From contig JAFUYQ010000016.1 in the NCBI GenBank assembly GCA_017470485.1, forward strand, positions 124,001 through 188,000: 64,000 nt of DNA, written 5' to 3'. This DNA is from Synergistaceae bacterium (GTDB lineage: Bacteria > Synergistota > Synergistia > Synergistales > Aminobacteriaceae). How positions within the stretch are numbered: the stretch's first letter is position 1; every line of letters begins with the position of its first letter. The notes under the pieces are model-generated. The model searched no databases and was not told the DNA's origin. It saw only the letters and a program-made list of their open reading frames with translations. The translations under genes were made by a program, and so were the position numbers. Of this stretch, positions 8,026-16,434 are shown piece after piece.

Positions 8026-8121
8026 GAATTTTTCATGCCCCCAGAAAGTTTTTTGTTTCCGAAGATTATAAAAGGCCGCCGCCGTCAAAGCAACAGCAGC
8101 AGCCTTTCAGCTTTTCAATTC

Positions 8122-8556
8122 TTAAAGTGCTGATAACTCCTCAGCACCCATGAGCTTTACGCCTGAACCCGTAAGCGCAGACGATGCCCTTGCGTTGTCG
8201 TTCACCCGGAAAATCATGTAGGCTGTGTCAGATTTTTTGTTGCCGAGTATCGCGTACATGTACTCGACATTCACCCCTGCACCGTCAAGAACCTCAAGCA
8301 CCTTGTTCAATCCGCCCGGAACGTTCGGGACTTCAACCGCTAGAACGTCCGTGAGGCTCGCCACAAATCCAGCGTCCCTTAACGTGCTTGCTGTCCCCAT
8401 GACATCATCAACGATTAACCTGACGATTCCAAAATCGCTAGTTTCTGCCAAAGACAGTCCGCGCAAATCTATTTTCGCGTCGGCAAGTGCCTTAGTCATT
8501 TCGTGAAGGCAGCCCGGACGATTCTCAAGAAACACTGAAATCTGTTTAACGCTCAT
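8122..8556 (-). CDS. Tandem ACT-domain amino-acid-binding protein (first of pair)
   Basis: 144 residues: two ACT domains in series. The first has RPGCLHEMTKALADAKIDLRGLSL, the second PGGLNKVLEVLDGAGVNVEYMY. Start MSVKQISVFLE has AGGGTG a few bases upstream. The gene lies 15 bp after the arylacetate-CoA ligase stop and before a similar gene at 7576-8025, pointing to local duplication. A stand-alone tandem ACT protein next to a PaaK-type ligase is a recurrent arrangement in anaerobes, as far as I recall. It probably senses an aromatic or branched-chain amino acid. Confidence 0.85.
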   Translation of the reverse strand: MSVKQISVFLENRPGCLHEMTKALADAKIDLRGLSLAETSDFGIVRLIVDDVMGTASTLRDAGFVASLTDVLAVEVPNVPGGLNKVLEVLDGAGVNVEYMYAILGNKKSDTAYMIFRVNDNARASSALTGSGVKLMGAEELSAL

Positions 8557-8571
8557 TCACATTCACCCTTT

Positions 8572-9873
8572 CTATATTTTTCTGTTGTCGATTACTCGAA
8601 CCGCTTTGCCCTCCGAACGCACTATCGTTTTAGGAGCAACAAGCGTTACTTTCGCGGTCAATCCTAACATTGAGCGCAGACCTTCAACAAGTTTGGCCTG
8701 CCTCTGGTTCACAACACCGAGATTATCAGTGAACATCTCTGGAGTCATTTCGACTCTGACATCGAGAGTATCAGTGTTGTTCACCCTGTCAACAATAATC
8801 TGGTAGTTCGCAGGGTATCCCTGATTGAGCAGTACCGTTTCAATCTGAGACGGGAAGACGTTTACGCCCCTGATGATTAACATGTCGTCAGTCCTGCCCT
8901 TGAGCTTCGTCATTCGGACGTGAGTCCTTCCGCAGGGACACGGCTCATGCGTAAGGCTGGTTATGTCCCTCGTCCTGTAACGTATCAAGGGGAATGCTTC
9001 CTTCTCAAGAGTCGTGAAGACTAATTCGCCGGTGCTTCCTTCGGGCAAGACCTCGCCGGTTTCAGGGTCAATGATTTCGGCGATGAAGTAGTCCTCATTG
9101 ATGTGCATACCCTTCTGATCCGAACACTCGAACGAAACGCCCGGCCCGCAAAGTTCCGTCAGCCCGTAAATGTCGTAAGCCTTTATGCCCATTGTAGCCT
9201 CAATGTCGCGCCTCATGCTTTCGCTCCATGCCTCAGCCCCGAAAATTCCGGCCTTCAACGGTATATCATCAGGGGACATTCCCATTTCCTTCATTCGCTC
9301 ACCGATAAACGCGGCGTAACTGGGCGTGCAGCAAAGAATCGTCGCCGATAAATCTTTGATGAACATAATCTGCCTGTCGGTGTTCCCTGATGATGCGGGG
9401 ATTGTGAGCGAACCGACAAGATGGCTTCCGCCGTTGAGTCCCGGCCCTCCAGTGAACAGCCCGTAGCCGTACGAGACTTGAACAACGTCCTCATTGCTTC
9501 CGCCGGCCGCAACGATTGCACGGGCGCACATTGTTTCCCAGATGTGAATATCGTTCTGAGTGTAGAACGCCACGACTCTCTGACCGGTTGTGCCGGAGGT
9601 TGACTGGATTCGCACGCAGTCCTTGAGGGGCTTGCCCATGAGGCCGTAAGGGTAAGCGTTTCGGAGGTCTGCTTTTGTCAGGAACGGCAGGAGGTGCAAA
9701 TCGTCCATTGATTTAATGTCGTCAGGGGTTAATCCTTTTTCCTGCATTTTTTTGCGGTAATAAGGAACGTTATCCCAGACGTGTCGAACCTGTTTCAAGA
9801 GACGCTCATTCTGAAGCTCATGAATTTTCTCATGGGGCATTGTCTCAATTTCGGGCTGATAATACTTTTCCAT
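8572..9873 (-). CDS. paaK: Phenylacetate/arylacetate-CoA ligase (PaaK type)
   Basis: 433 residues, the normal PaaK length. The AMP-forming ligase signatures are present: the phosphate loop STSGTTGQRVV, the motif YDIYGLTELCGPG and the C-terminal GRTDDMLIIRGVNVFPSQIE. The enzyme activates phenylacetate or a related arylacetate with ATP and CoA. It follows iorB by 27 bp in the ior operon, and IorAB makes aryl-acetyl-CoA from aryl-pyruvates. The ligase thus either salvages free arylacetate or works on the same CoA pool. Two ACT-domain genes directly downstream are probable amino-acid sensors for it. Confidence 0.9.
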   Translation of the reverse strand: MEKYYQPEIETMPHEKIHELQNERLLKQVRHVWDNVPYYRKKMQEKGLTPDDIKSMDDLHLLPFLTKADLRNAYPYGLMGKPLKDCVRIQSTSGTTGQRVVAFYTQNDIHIWETMCARAIVAAGGSNEDVVQVSYGYGLFTGGPGLNGGSHLVGSLTIPASSGNTDRQIMFIKDLSATILCCTPSYAAFIGERMKEMGMSPDDIPLKAGIFGAEAWSESMRRDIEATMGIKAYDIYGLTELCGPGVSFECSDQKGMHINEDYFIAEIIDPETGEVLPEGSTGELVFTTLEKEAFPLIRYRTRDITSLTHEPCPCGRTHVRMTKLKGRTDDMLIIRGVNVFPSQIETVLLNQGYPANYQIIVDRVNNTDTLDVRVEMTPEMFTDNLGVVNQRQAKLVEGLRSMLGLTAKVTLVAPKTIVRSEGKAVRVIDNRKI

Positions 9874-9900
9874 AACAATAAAACCTTCTTTGTGTTAAAT

Positions 9901-10476
9901 CTATGCGTTCTTCCCTAAATCAAACGCTTTCCTGTTGAGTTCGAGGAATTTTTCGGGTACGCATGAGGTAATAGCCTCCTGCCATGCCTCAGAGGGAATA
10001 TCCGTGAAGTAATGCGACAGACGCCCAAGAAGCACGAGGTTTACGGCCTTTGAACTTCCGGCCTGCTCTGCAAGTTTGAGGCAGTCGAGAGCGTCAACTT
10101 TTGCGCCCGATTTCTGAATCTCATTGAGGAGGTTATCAGGGTAATTCATCGCTCCAGTTAATACGGGCATGGGGTCAATCTGCTGTGTTGACATTACGAT
10201 TTGACCTTCGGGGCTGAGGTACTCAATCCATCTCGCGGCCTCAAGAAGCTCAAACGACACAATGAAATCCGCTTCGCCCTTGTCGATTACGGGGGAATAT
10301 ACTTTGTCGCCGTAACGGACGTAAGTTACTACGCTTCCTCCGCGCTGGCTCATTCCGTGAACCTCCGAGACTTTTACATCATAGCCCTGTGAGGTCAGGA
10401 GATGGCCGAGTAATTTGCTTGCAAGAACGCTGCCCTGTCCGCCTACGCCGACTATCATTATATTTTTGGTTTTCAT
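9901..10476 (-). CDS. iorB: Indolepyruvate ferredoxin oxidoreductase, beta subunit
   Basis: 191 residues with the gamma-type oxidoreductase domain: the N-terminal nucleotide loop IMIVGVGGQGSVLAS, then HGMSQRGGSVVTYVRYG and DFIVSFELLEAARW. With IorA it oxidises indolepyruvate, phenylpyruvate and related arylpyruvates to the acyl-CoA with reduction of ferredoxin. It starts inside the end of the preceding small coiled-coil gene (4-bp overlap), so the two are translationally coupled. The usual direct iorA-iorB neighbourhood is thus split by a foreign-looking small gene. Confidence 0.93.
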   Translation of the reverse strand: MKTKNIMIVGVGGQGSVLASKLLGHLLTSQGYDVKVSEVHGMSQRGGSVVTYVRYGDKVYSPVIDKGEADFIVSFELLEAARWIEYLSPEGQIVMSTQQIDPMPVLTGAMNYPDNLLNEIQKSGAKVDALDCLKLAEQAGSSKAVNLVLLGRLSHYFTDIPSEAWQEAITSCVPEKFLELNRKAFDLGKNA

Positions 10477-10859
10477 TTCGATTCGCCTCCGCTGAAACGT
10501 GTAGTGATAGCTGTGTCAATGAGGCGTTGAATCTCCTCAATGGTTATTGACGGCTGAAAAAGTTTTTCGAGGAAACCTAGCATTTTCGGAATTATTATCG
10601 CTGACGCAATGATGACAGCAAATCCGCCAAGTCCCCAGTAAAATACATTCTCAAGAGAATCAACTCGCGCGGTTAAAACTTGTATGTCGTTTCTGTTATG
10701 GATTATTTCCGCTCTTAGTTCACCCACAGCCTTATCGACATACGATTTGATTTCAAGAGTAGTCTTCTCAAGCAGCATTTCCATTCTGTCCATGCGTGCG
10801 TCAAAAACATCTTTGCGGACATAAATATCATTCTGATTCCCTGCGGTCATTTCAGCCAT
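10473..10859 (-). CDS. Coiled-coil membrane protein with IYVRKDV motif (paralog B), inside ior operon
   Basis: 128 residues from the ATG at 10859, one base after the iorA stop and with GGGAGG eight bases upstream; longer forms would overlap iorA. It begins MAEMTAGNQNDIYVRKDVFDARM, has a coiled coil (about residues 20-65), a transmembrane segment (about 70-90; GLGGFAVIIASAIIIP) and a C-terminal helix ITIEEIQRLID. It is a paralog of 6557-7120 but lacks that protein's signal peptide. It is co-transcribed with iorA and iorB, overlapping iorB by 4 bp. Function unknown. A membrane-tethering role for the oxidoreductase would be only a guess from position. Confidence 0.75.
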   Translation of the reverse strand: MAEMTAGNQNDIYVRKDVFDARMDRMEMLLEKTTLEIKSYVDKAVGELRAEIIHNRNDIQVLTARVDSLENVFYWGLGGFAVIIASAIIIPKMLGFLEKLFQPSITIEEIQRLIDTAITTRFSGGESK

Positions 10860-10860
10860 G

Positions 10861-12591
10861 CTACTTGCCTCCCTTGAACGCTCCGAACTTGCATCTCTGC
10901 TCACATACTCCGCACCCTACGCACAACGTCTCGTCAACGTGCGCTTTACCGTCCTTCATCGACAGAGCAGGACAGCCTATCTTCATGCAGGACTTGCAGC
11001 CCACGCACTTGTCAGGGTCAACCTTCAGCGGCGGATTGTGTTTCACATGTTTCAGCAACGCGCACGGCCTCCGCGAAATTATCACTGACGATTCATCTGC
11101 GGCGAGTTCTTCCCTGAGTGCCTCCTCGCATTCCTTGAGGTTGTACGGGTCAACGACTCTCACACGATTGAACCCCATAGCCCTGCAAAGACTCTCAAGG
11201 TCAATTTTCCCTGCAGGATCGCCCTTGATGTTCAGTCCTGTCGTGGGGTTTTGCTGATGGCCTGTCATTCCTGTTATTGAGTTGTCGAGGATAATTACGG
11301 TCGATTTGCTCTGATTGTAAGCGATGTTGGCTAGGCCGGTCATACCTGAGTGCATGAAGGTAGAGTCGCCGATTACCGCAACGGCATTTTTGCCTCCTGC
11401 CTTGCTGAAACCGTGAAGCGCGCTCACTGAAGCACCCATGCAGAGCGTCATATCCATAGCCGAGAGCGGAGCAACAGCTCCGAGAGTGTAGCACCCGATG
11501 TCGCCCAAGACTGTGCATTTTAATTGGTTCAGCGTGAAGAATAATCCTCTGTGCGGACAGCCTGCACACATTACGGGAGGACGCGGAGGAATTTTCACTG
11601 AGCTGTCGAGCTTTCGGGCGGAAGTTTTCGGAGAGCCTAATTTTTCGGCGATAACATTCTGGCTTAACTCGCCCAGACAGCCGAACAATGATTTACCCTC
11701 GCACTCAAGCCCCAAACTTTTGCAGTGTTCCTCGATGAAACCGTCCAATTCCTCGACAATCACGAGACGTTCAACGCTTCCGGCGAAATTCTTAATCATT
11801 CTGTCGGGCATAGGCCATATCATTCCGAGTTTCAAGACTGGGTATTTATCGCCTAATGCCTCCTTGACGTACTGATATGAAGTTGAGGAGGTTATTATTC
11901 CGATTGAGGAGTCATTTCCTGAGTCTGTGCGGTTAATGTCAGAAGTCTCGGCGAAATCCTGAAGACGTTTAATTCTTTCCTCGACAAACGGGTGGCGTTT
12001 AATAGCGTTGCCGGGCATCATTACGTACTTAGCGATATTTTTTTCGTAAGGGCGTTCGGGAATTTCAGTTCTAGTTCCAGTTTCAACCAATGACTGAGAA
12101 TGAGCAATCCTCGTACACATTTTGACGATGACGGGAGCGTCGAAACTCTCTGAAATCTCATAAGCCTTTTTGAAGAAGTCCAAAGCCTCCTGAGAGTCCG
12201 AAGGTTCAAGCATTGGAAGTTTAGCGGCTCTTGCGTAATGGCGCGAGTCCTGTTCGTTCTGGGACGAGTGCATACCAGCGTCATCGGCAACACAGATCAC
12301 CATACCTGCGTTAATGCCCGTGTAAGATACCGTGAACAAAGGATCTGCCGCAACATTAAGACCGACATGCTTCATTCCGCAGAAACTCCGCCGCCCTGCA
12401 AGCGACGCGCCGAACGCGGTTTCCATAGCTACTTTTTCATTAGGTGCCCATTCGGAATAAACGTCATTATATTTTGCGAGTTCTTCCGTAATTTCTGTAC
12501 TGGGCGTACCCGGATAACTTGATGCCAAACAGCAGCCGGCCTCATATAATCCTCTTGCAGCCGCTGTGTTACCTTGCATCAGTTTTTTCAT
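10861..12591 (-). CDS. iorA: Indolepyruvate ferredoxin oxidoreductase, alpha subunit
   Basis: 576 residues. It has an N-terminal pyruvate-oxidoreductase-like domain (GNTAAARGLYEAGCCLASSYPGTPSTEI) and a thiamine-diphosphate-binding domain (about 350-500; GDSTFMHSGMTGLANIAYN, then LDNSITGMTGHQ). At the C-terminus is a two-cluster ferredoxin domain with CVGCKSCMKIGCP and CVGCGVCEQRC. It catalyses CoA-dependent oxidative decarboxylation of arylpyruvates from Trp, Phe and Tyr, giving reduced ferredoxin, a typical amino-acid fermentation step. A -10-like TATAAT lies upstream (12632-12637 on the plus strand as ATTATA). A GGGGG ribosome site precedes the ATG. First gene of the operon. Confidence 0.95.
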   Translation of the reverse strand: MKKLMQGNTAAARGLYEAGCCLASSYPGTPSTEITEELAKYNDVYSEWAPNEKVAMETAFGASLAGRRSFCGMKHVGLNVAADPLFTVSYTGINAGMVICVADDAGMHSSQNEQDSRHYARAAKLPMLEPSDSQEALDFFKKAYEISESFDAPVIVKMCTRIAHSQSLVETGTRTEIPERPYEKNIAKYVMMPGNAIKRHPFVEERIKRLQDFAETSDINRTDSGNDSSIGIITSSTSYQYVKEALGDKYPVLKLGMIWPMPDRMIKNFAGSVERLVIVEELDGFIEEHCKSLGLECEGKSLFGCLGELSQNVIAEKLGSPKTSARKLDSSVKIPPRPPVMCAGCPHRGLFFTLNQLKCTVLGDIGCYTLGAVAPLSAMDMTLCMGASVSALHGFSKAGGKNAVAVIGDSTFMHSGMTGLANIAYNQSKSTVIILDNSITGMTGHQQNPTTGLNIKGDPAGKIDLESLCRAMGFNRVRVVDPYNLKECEEALREELAADESSVIISRRPCALLKHVKHNPPLKVDPDKCVGCKSCMKIGCPALSMKDGKAHVDETLCVGCGVCEQRCKFGAFKGGK

Positions 12592-12763
12592 TGAAATTTA
12601 TCCCCCTTCTGAAATTGCTGAGAATTTTATCATTATACTTTGTTTTCTGAACCGCTCATTAATTCACTATCATTTCATAAACGATTCAATCATCGTAAAT
12701 CTTGCCTGTAATGTTACAATCTAACCGTAATAAAATACATAGAAATTCATTAGGAGAAAATTC

Positions 12764-15313
12764 ATGCAGAGCAGATTTGATTTTCTTGTCGAGCAGTTCC
12801 CGAAACTTTCTGATTACGGGCGGAAGGCTGAAAAATCTATGGCTTCAGACCCTAATATATGTCTTTTGAATCTCGGACTTATTGCGGAAATAATTACAGG
12901 TATCCTTTGCCGCAAAAATAATATCCCGGATACCCCCGAAAAATTCAATGCCCTGATTCAAAAAAAGATAATTCCTGATAACATATATCAGAAGATTCTC
13001 ACGCTCATCGAAATAAAAAATGACGCTTCTAATGATTCCTGCGATTCTAAAAGTGCCTGCTCAAGATTAATGTTCACCGCTGAAGAATTATGCAGATGGT
13101 TCGTAACCGAAAAGGCTGACGGTAAATTCGGTTTTCTCGCCGACCTTTTTCCGCCCGACAAGCCTGTTCCGATTCTCATGAACATCTCGGAATTAGGCCG
13201 TGAAGCTGAAGATAACCTTTACACTAACACAAGGTACTGCCTCATCTGCTTGGGCGACATCGGCGAAGCTGTTACCGACCGTCTGATGAGCGGAAACGGA
13301 ATCGAGACTCACGAAAAAGATCAGGTTGACCGAATAGATGTCCTAGCCGAAAAATATATCATCACCGATGAGAGAAAAGACCTCCTTCATGAACTCAGAA
13401 TCGCAAGGAATAAGGCACTGCATGAACGTTACAACACCGAATACACTTCCGAAGCTAAGGCCGAAAAACTCCTTGATGACGCTCTGAACCTCTGCGAATG
13501 GCTTTTCAGGCTCTTCATGAAACCGGGCTATATCGTCAAAGCCAGAATCACCGGCGAAATTGATGAGGGTTATTCAGCGGTTATAGGGAGGATTCCTGCT
13601 TACGTTCCGTTCGATGAAGTTCCCGAAGGTAAATCATGCGGTGCAGGAAGAAAATATGTCTTCAAAGTTAAAGACTGCGAGTCCGAAATCATTACGCTTA
13701 GTTTGAGCATGGCCGATAAGGATCACAATTTATCGCTCGGAAGACTCTATGCAAAGTACAAGATAGGGCAGAACGTTCACGTCAGAATAAAGAGCCTCAG
13801 TAACTCAACCGGCGCAGTCGTTGAACTAAAGGACGGCCTCGAAGCAAGGATACCCCCTTCAGAACTCGGAAAGAGAATGTACCGTAACGGCGAGGAAAAC
13901 GAAAAAATGGTACGTTACGAGACAACTGCAAGAGTAAAATGGTTCAGCCTCACTCAATACCCCCCTATGCTGCTCTCAGTAAGAGACATTGAGGAAGAAC
14001 AGAATACAAATTCAGAAGACACTCAGAACCGTAAGGTTCCTCAAAAGAATCCGGCCATGTCTGATTTAGATTTCAGACTGTTCTGCAAGAATGCGCCTTA
14101 CGAGAAAATCATTCAGGCTCTCGATGAGGGGGCTAACCCTAACGCCTCAAACAGCAACAACACTACAGCCCTCATGATGGCCGCACAGTACAACAGAAAT
14201 TCAAGGGTAATAAAGGCTCTCATTGAGGCAGGAGCTGAACTTGACGCTCAGAATCACAAGGGCAATACAGCTTTAATGTATGCGGCCATGAGCAGCACCC
14301 CCGAAGCCGTAAGGACTCTTTACGATGCCGGAGCGGATATTGAGCTTGTTAATTCAGACGGAAAGAAGGCTTCTGATTACGCCGTAACTAACAGGAAATT
14401 AAACGGTACTGATTTAGTGAGGCTTCTCAGAGATGAACCAGAAGAGACTGAAGAAAATACACAGCCCGAAACTGAATCGCCCGTAGAAAGCGAAACTCAG
14501 CAGGAAGAATTTACAGAGCCCGAAGCTGACACGCCCATAGAAAGCGAAACTCAGCAGGAAGAAACTTCACAGCCTGAAACTGACACACCCATAGAAAACG
14601 AAACTCAGCAGGAGGAAATCTCACAGCCCGAAACTGAATCGCCGTCAGAAAACGAAACTCATCAGAAGGAAACTTCACAGCCTGAAGCTGACTCGCCCAT
14701 AGAAAACGAAATTCAGCAGGAGGAAATTTCACAGCCCGAAGCTGACACGCCCGTAGAAAGCGAAACTCAGCAGGAAGAATTTTCACAGCCTCAAACTGAA
14801 CAGCCTGCCGTAAATGAAACCCGTCAGCAGTCAGCCGAATCATACGAAAATGAAGACGAACCCGAATATTACGAGATACAGGAGCCGGAAAACACCGAGC
14901 ATTCTGAGGAGGACAAAGCCGCGTTAATCGCTCACAGACTAAGCCTTCAAAAAGATTTCCTCAAGATATGCCGTTCGGGAACTGAGGACGAAATCGCTGA
15001 AGCCGTTTCGGCAGGCGTGAGCGTCAACGTAACTAATAAATCCTCAGCAACTCCCTTAATGTTCGCGGCTCAGAGCAATACTGCGGAGGCCGTAGAGATT
15101 TTGATTCATGCCGGCGCGTATCTTAACGCTCAGGACGACAGCGGAAATACTGCCTTGATTTACGCGGCCTCGTTCAATCATGACGATGTTGTCGACGCAT
15201 TGATTAACGCAGGAGCCGACAGGGAGATTATGAATTTTTCAGGGCATAAGGCTTCGGATTACGCAAAGAAAAATTACAGGCTCATTGATACCGAAACACT
15301 CAATAAAATTTGA
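12764..15313 (+). CDS. Mosaic protein: two DUF4145-like, two S1-like, two ankyrin blocks and an 18-residue repeat linker
   Basis: 849 residues with AGGAG before the ATG. The order is: DUF4145-like helical domain 1 (about 1-110), DUF4145-like domain 2 (about 120-250; ELRIARNKALHERY is the characteristic end), then two S1/OB-like domains (about 254-420; GQNVHVRIKSL...GLEARIPPSEL). Next comes ankyrin block 1 (about 440-550; TALMMAAQYN, NTALMYAAM), seven 18-residue repeats rich in Glu, Pro and Gln (566-691) and ankyrin block 2 (about 735-849; TPLMFAAQSN, NTALIYAAS). DUF4145 is common in restriction and other defence proteins, and S1 domains bind RNA. No catalytic site is seen. A role as a cytosolic scaffold or sensor, possibly in defence, is inference only. 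Confidence 0.8.
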   Translation: MQSRFDFLVEQFPKLSDYGRKAEKSMASDPNICLLNLGLIAEIITGILCRKNNIPDTPEKFNALIQKKIIPDNIYQKILTLIEIKNDASNDSCDSKSACSRLMFTAEELCRWFVTEKADGKFGFLADLFPPDKPVPILMNISELGREAEDNLYTNTRYCLICLGDIGEAVTDRLMSGNGIETHEKDQVDRIDVLAEKYIITDERKDLLHELRIARNKALHERYNTEYTSEAKAEKLLDDALNLCEWLFRLFMKPGYIVKARITGEIDEGYSAVIGRIPAYVPFDEVPEGKSCGAGRKYVFKVKDCESEIITLSLSMADKDHNLSLGRLYAKYKIGQNVHVRIKSLSNSTGAVVELKDGLEARIPPSELGKRMYRNGEENEKMVRYETTARVKWFSLTQYPPMLLSVRDIEEEQNTNSEDTQNRKVPQKNPAMSDLDFRLFCKNAPYEKIIQALDEGANPNASNSNNTTALMMAAQYNRNSRVIKALIEAGAELDAQNHKGNTALMYAAMSSTPEAVRTLYDAGADIELVNSDGKKASDYAVTNRKLNGTDLVRLLRDEPEETEENTQPETESPVESETQQEEFTEPEADTPIESETQQEETSQPETDTPIENETQQEEISQPETESPSENETHQKETSQPEADSPIENEIQQEEISQPEADTPVESETQQEEFSQPQTEQPAVNETRQQSAESYENEDEPEYYEIQEPENTEHSEEDKAALIAHRLSLQKDFLKICRSGTEDEIAEAVSAGVSVNVTNKSSATPLMFAAQSNTAEAVEILIHAGAYLNAQDDSGNTALIYAASFNHDDVVDALINAGADREIMNFSGHKASDYAKKNYRLIDTETLNKI
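14459..14836 (+). repeat. Seven tandem 54-bp coding repeats
   Basis: Seven in-frame units of 54 bp start at 14459, 14513, 14567, 14621, 14675, 14729 and 14783. The consensus is S-Q-P-E-T/A-D/E-T/S-P-I/V-E-S/N-E-T-Q-Q-E-E-I/F/T. The last unit is the most diverged. They form an acidic Pro-rich linker between two ankyrin blocks. Copy number could vary by recombination. Confidence 0.95.
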
Positions 15314-15340
15314 GATTTTAGCGTATAATTTACAGAGACT

Positions 15341-15370
15341 AATCCCCCAGTCTCAAAAGGCAGGGGGATT
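15341..15370 (+). promoter_or_regulatory. 5' UTR hairpin or weak terminator before the PAP2 gene
   Basis: AATCCCCC (15341-15348) pairs perfectly with GGGGGATT (15363-15370). A TATAAT lies at 15324-15329, so a message started there would begin almost directly with this hairpin. No strong T run follows (TTCAAATTG), so it may protect the transcript's 5' end or act as a weak terminator for the upstream gene. Confidence 0.45.
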
Positions 15371-15395
15371 TCAAATTGATTCAGGAGGTTTCAAA

Positions 15396-16331
15396 ATGGA
15401 CATAACCTATCTTCTATGGCTTCAGGATTTGCGCGTAAGCATGAATGATGCCCTGACACCGTTCTTTGAACAGCTGTCGCTTTTCAGCGTAAGGGATATA
15501 CTTCTTATCCCTGCTTTCGTTTTCTGGTGCATCAACAAAAGAAAGGGACTCTTCATTCTTTTCGCGTGGAAAATAAGCCAGACCCTTAACTCGATTGTCA
15601 AACTCACAGCCTGCATATACCGTCCGTGGATTCGCGACCCCAGTATCGTCCCTGCCGGAGACGCGATAAAGACAGCAGGAGGTTATTCATTCCCCAGCGG
15701 ACACACCATGATGTTCACGCCGATATACGGCGGACTTGCCGCTGTAACAAAGAACAAAGCTGTCAGATTTCTTCTGGTCGTTCTGATACTTGTGAGCGGA
15801 TTTGCAAGGAACTATCTTGGAGTTCACACGCCTCAGGACGTAATTGTAGGGCTGCTTCTGGGAGTTTTATCGCTCTATATAGCTCACTGGACGCTGAATT
15901 ATGTTGACCGCCGCCCCGAAAAAGATACCCTCGTTATGATTGTCTGCGTGGTTGTGTCGGTATTGACGCTAGTTTACGTTACGTACAAGCCCTACCCGAT
16001 GGATTACGTTGACGGTAAACTTCTCGTTGACCCCAAGAAGATGACGATTGACGCTTGGGGAGATGCAGGAGCGTTCGCGCCGTTAGCGGTGTTCTGGTAC
16101 ATTGAGAGACGCTTCATTAAATTCGAGCCTGCCGGCTGGAACGTTAAGGGAGTAATTCTCTGCTTAATCGGACTCATTCCGCTTCACTTTATGATTTGGA
16201 ATCTCGGCGGTATATCGTCAGGAATGTTCGGGGCGCACTTGGGCAAGTTTGTCTCGAAGAGCGTGATGATTTTCTACATTATGATTGTGTGGCCTCTGGT
16301 GATAAAGCTGTTCTCAGGGAAGAAAGCATAA
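15396..16331 (+). CDS. PAP2-family membrane phosphatase
   Basis: 311 residues from the ATG at 15396, which has AGGAGG nine bases upstream. The three PAP2 motifs are present: KLTACIYRPW (K...RP), FPSGHTMM (PSGH) and FARNYLGVHTPQDV (R...H...D). About eight or more hydrophobic segments; the last third adds membrane helices beyond a minimal PAP2 domain. PAP2 enzymes remove phosphate from phosphatidate, undecaprenyl diphosphate or similar lipids at the membrane outer face. Substrate is not resolved here. It stands alone between the ankyrin-protein gene and the lipoprotein gene. Confidence 0.88.
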   Translation: MDITYLLWLQDLRVSMNDALTPFFEQLSLFSVRDILLIPAFVFWCINKRKGLFILFAWKISQTLNSIVKLTACIYRPWIRDPSIVPAGDAIKTAGGYSFPSGHTMMFTPIYGGLAAVTKNKAVRFLLVVLILVSGFARNYLGVHTPQDVIVGLLLGVLSLYIAHWTLNYVDRRPEKDTLVMIVCVVVSVLTLVYVTYKPYPMDYVDGKLLVDPKKMTIDAWGDAGAFAPLAVFWYIERRFIKFEPAGWNVKGVILCLIGLIPLHFMIWNLGGISSGMFGAHLGKFVSKSVMIFYIMIVWPLVIKLFSGKKA

Positions 16332-16389
16332 ACTTCAAAGCATTATGAAAAAATTCCTCCTTGCCTATTTACGGGCAGGGGGGATCTGT

Positions 16390-16406
16390 TATAATACTGT
16401 AGTATT
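16390..16406 (+). promoter_or_regulatory. -10 element overlapped by a palindrome before the lipoprotein gene
   Basis: TATAAT at 16390-16395 overlaps the inverted repeat AATAC-tgta-GTATT (16393-16406). The palindrome could be a repressor site. AGGAGG follows 15 bases later and the ATG is at 16435. No convincing -35 box is visible. Confidence 0.4.
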
Positions 16407-16434
16407 TTACAATACACAAAGGAGGCTTCAAATC

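Noticed and set aside
8026-8088. Longer start for the second ACT protein
   Set aside because: The extension begins at a TTG without a ribosome site and is not ACT-like; MSIKQISVI matches the start of its paralog.
14459-14836. Tandem 54-bp repeats as a possible CRISPR array
   Set aside because: Units abut with no spacers, stay in frame and encode a regular 18-residue repeat inside a long gene.
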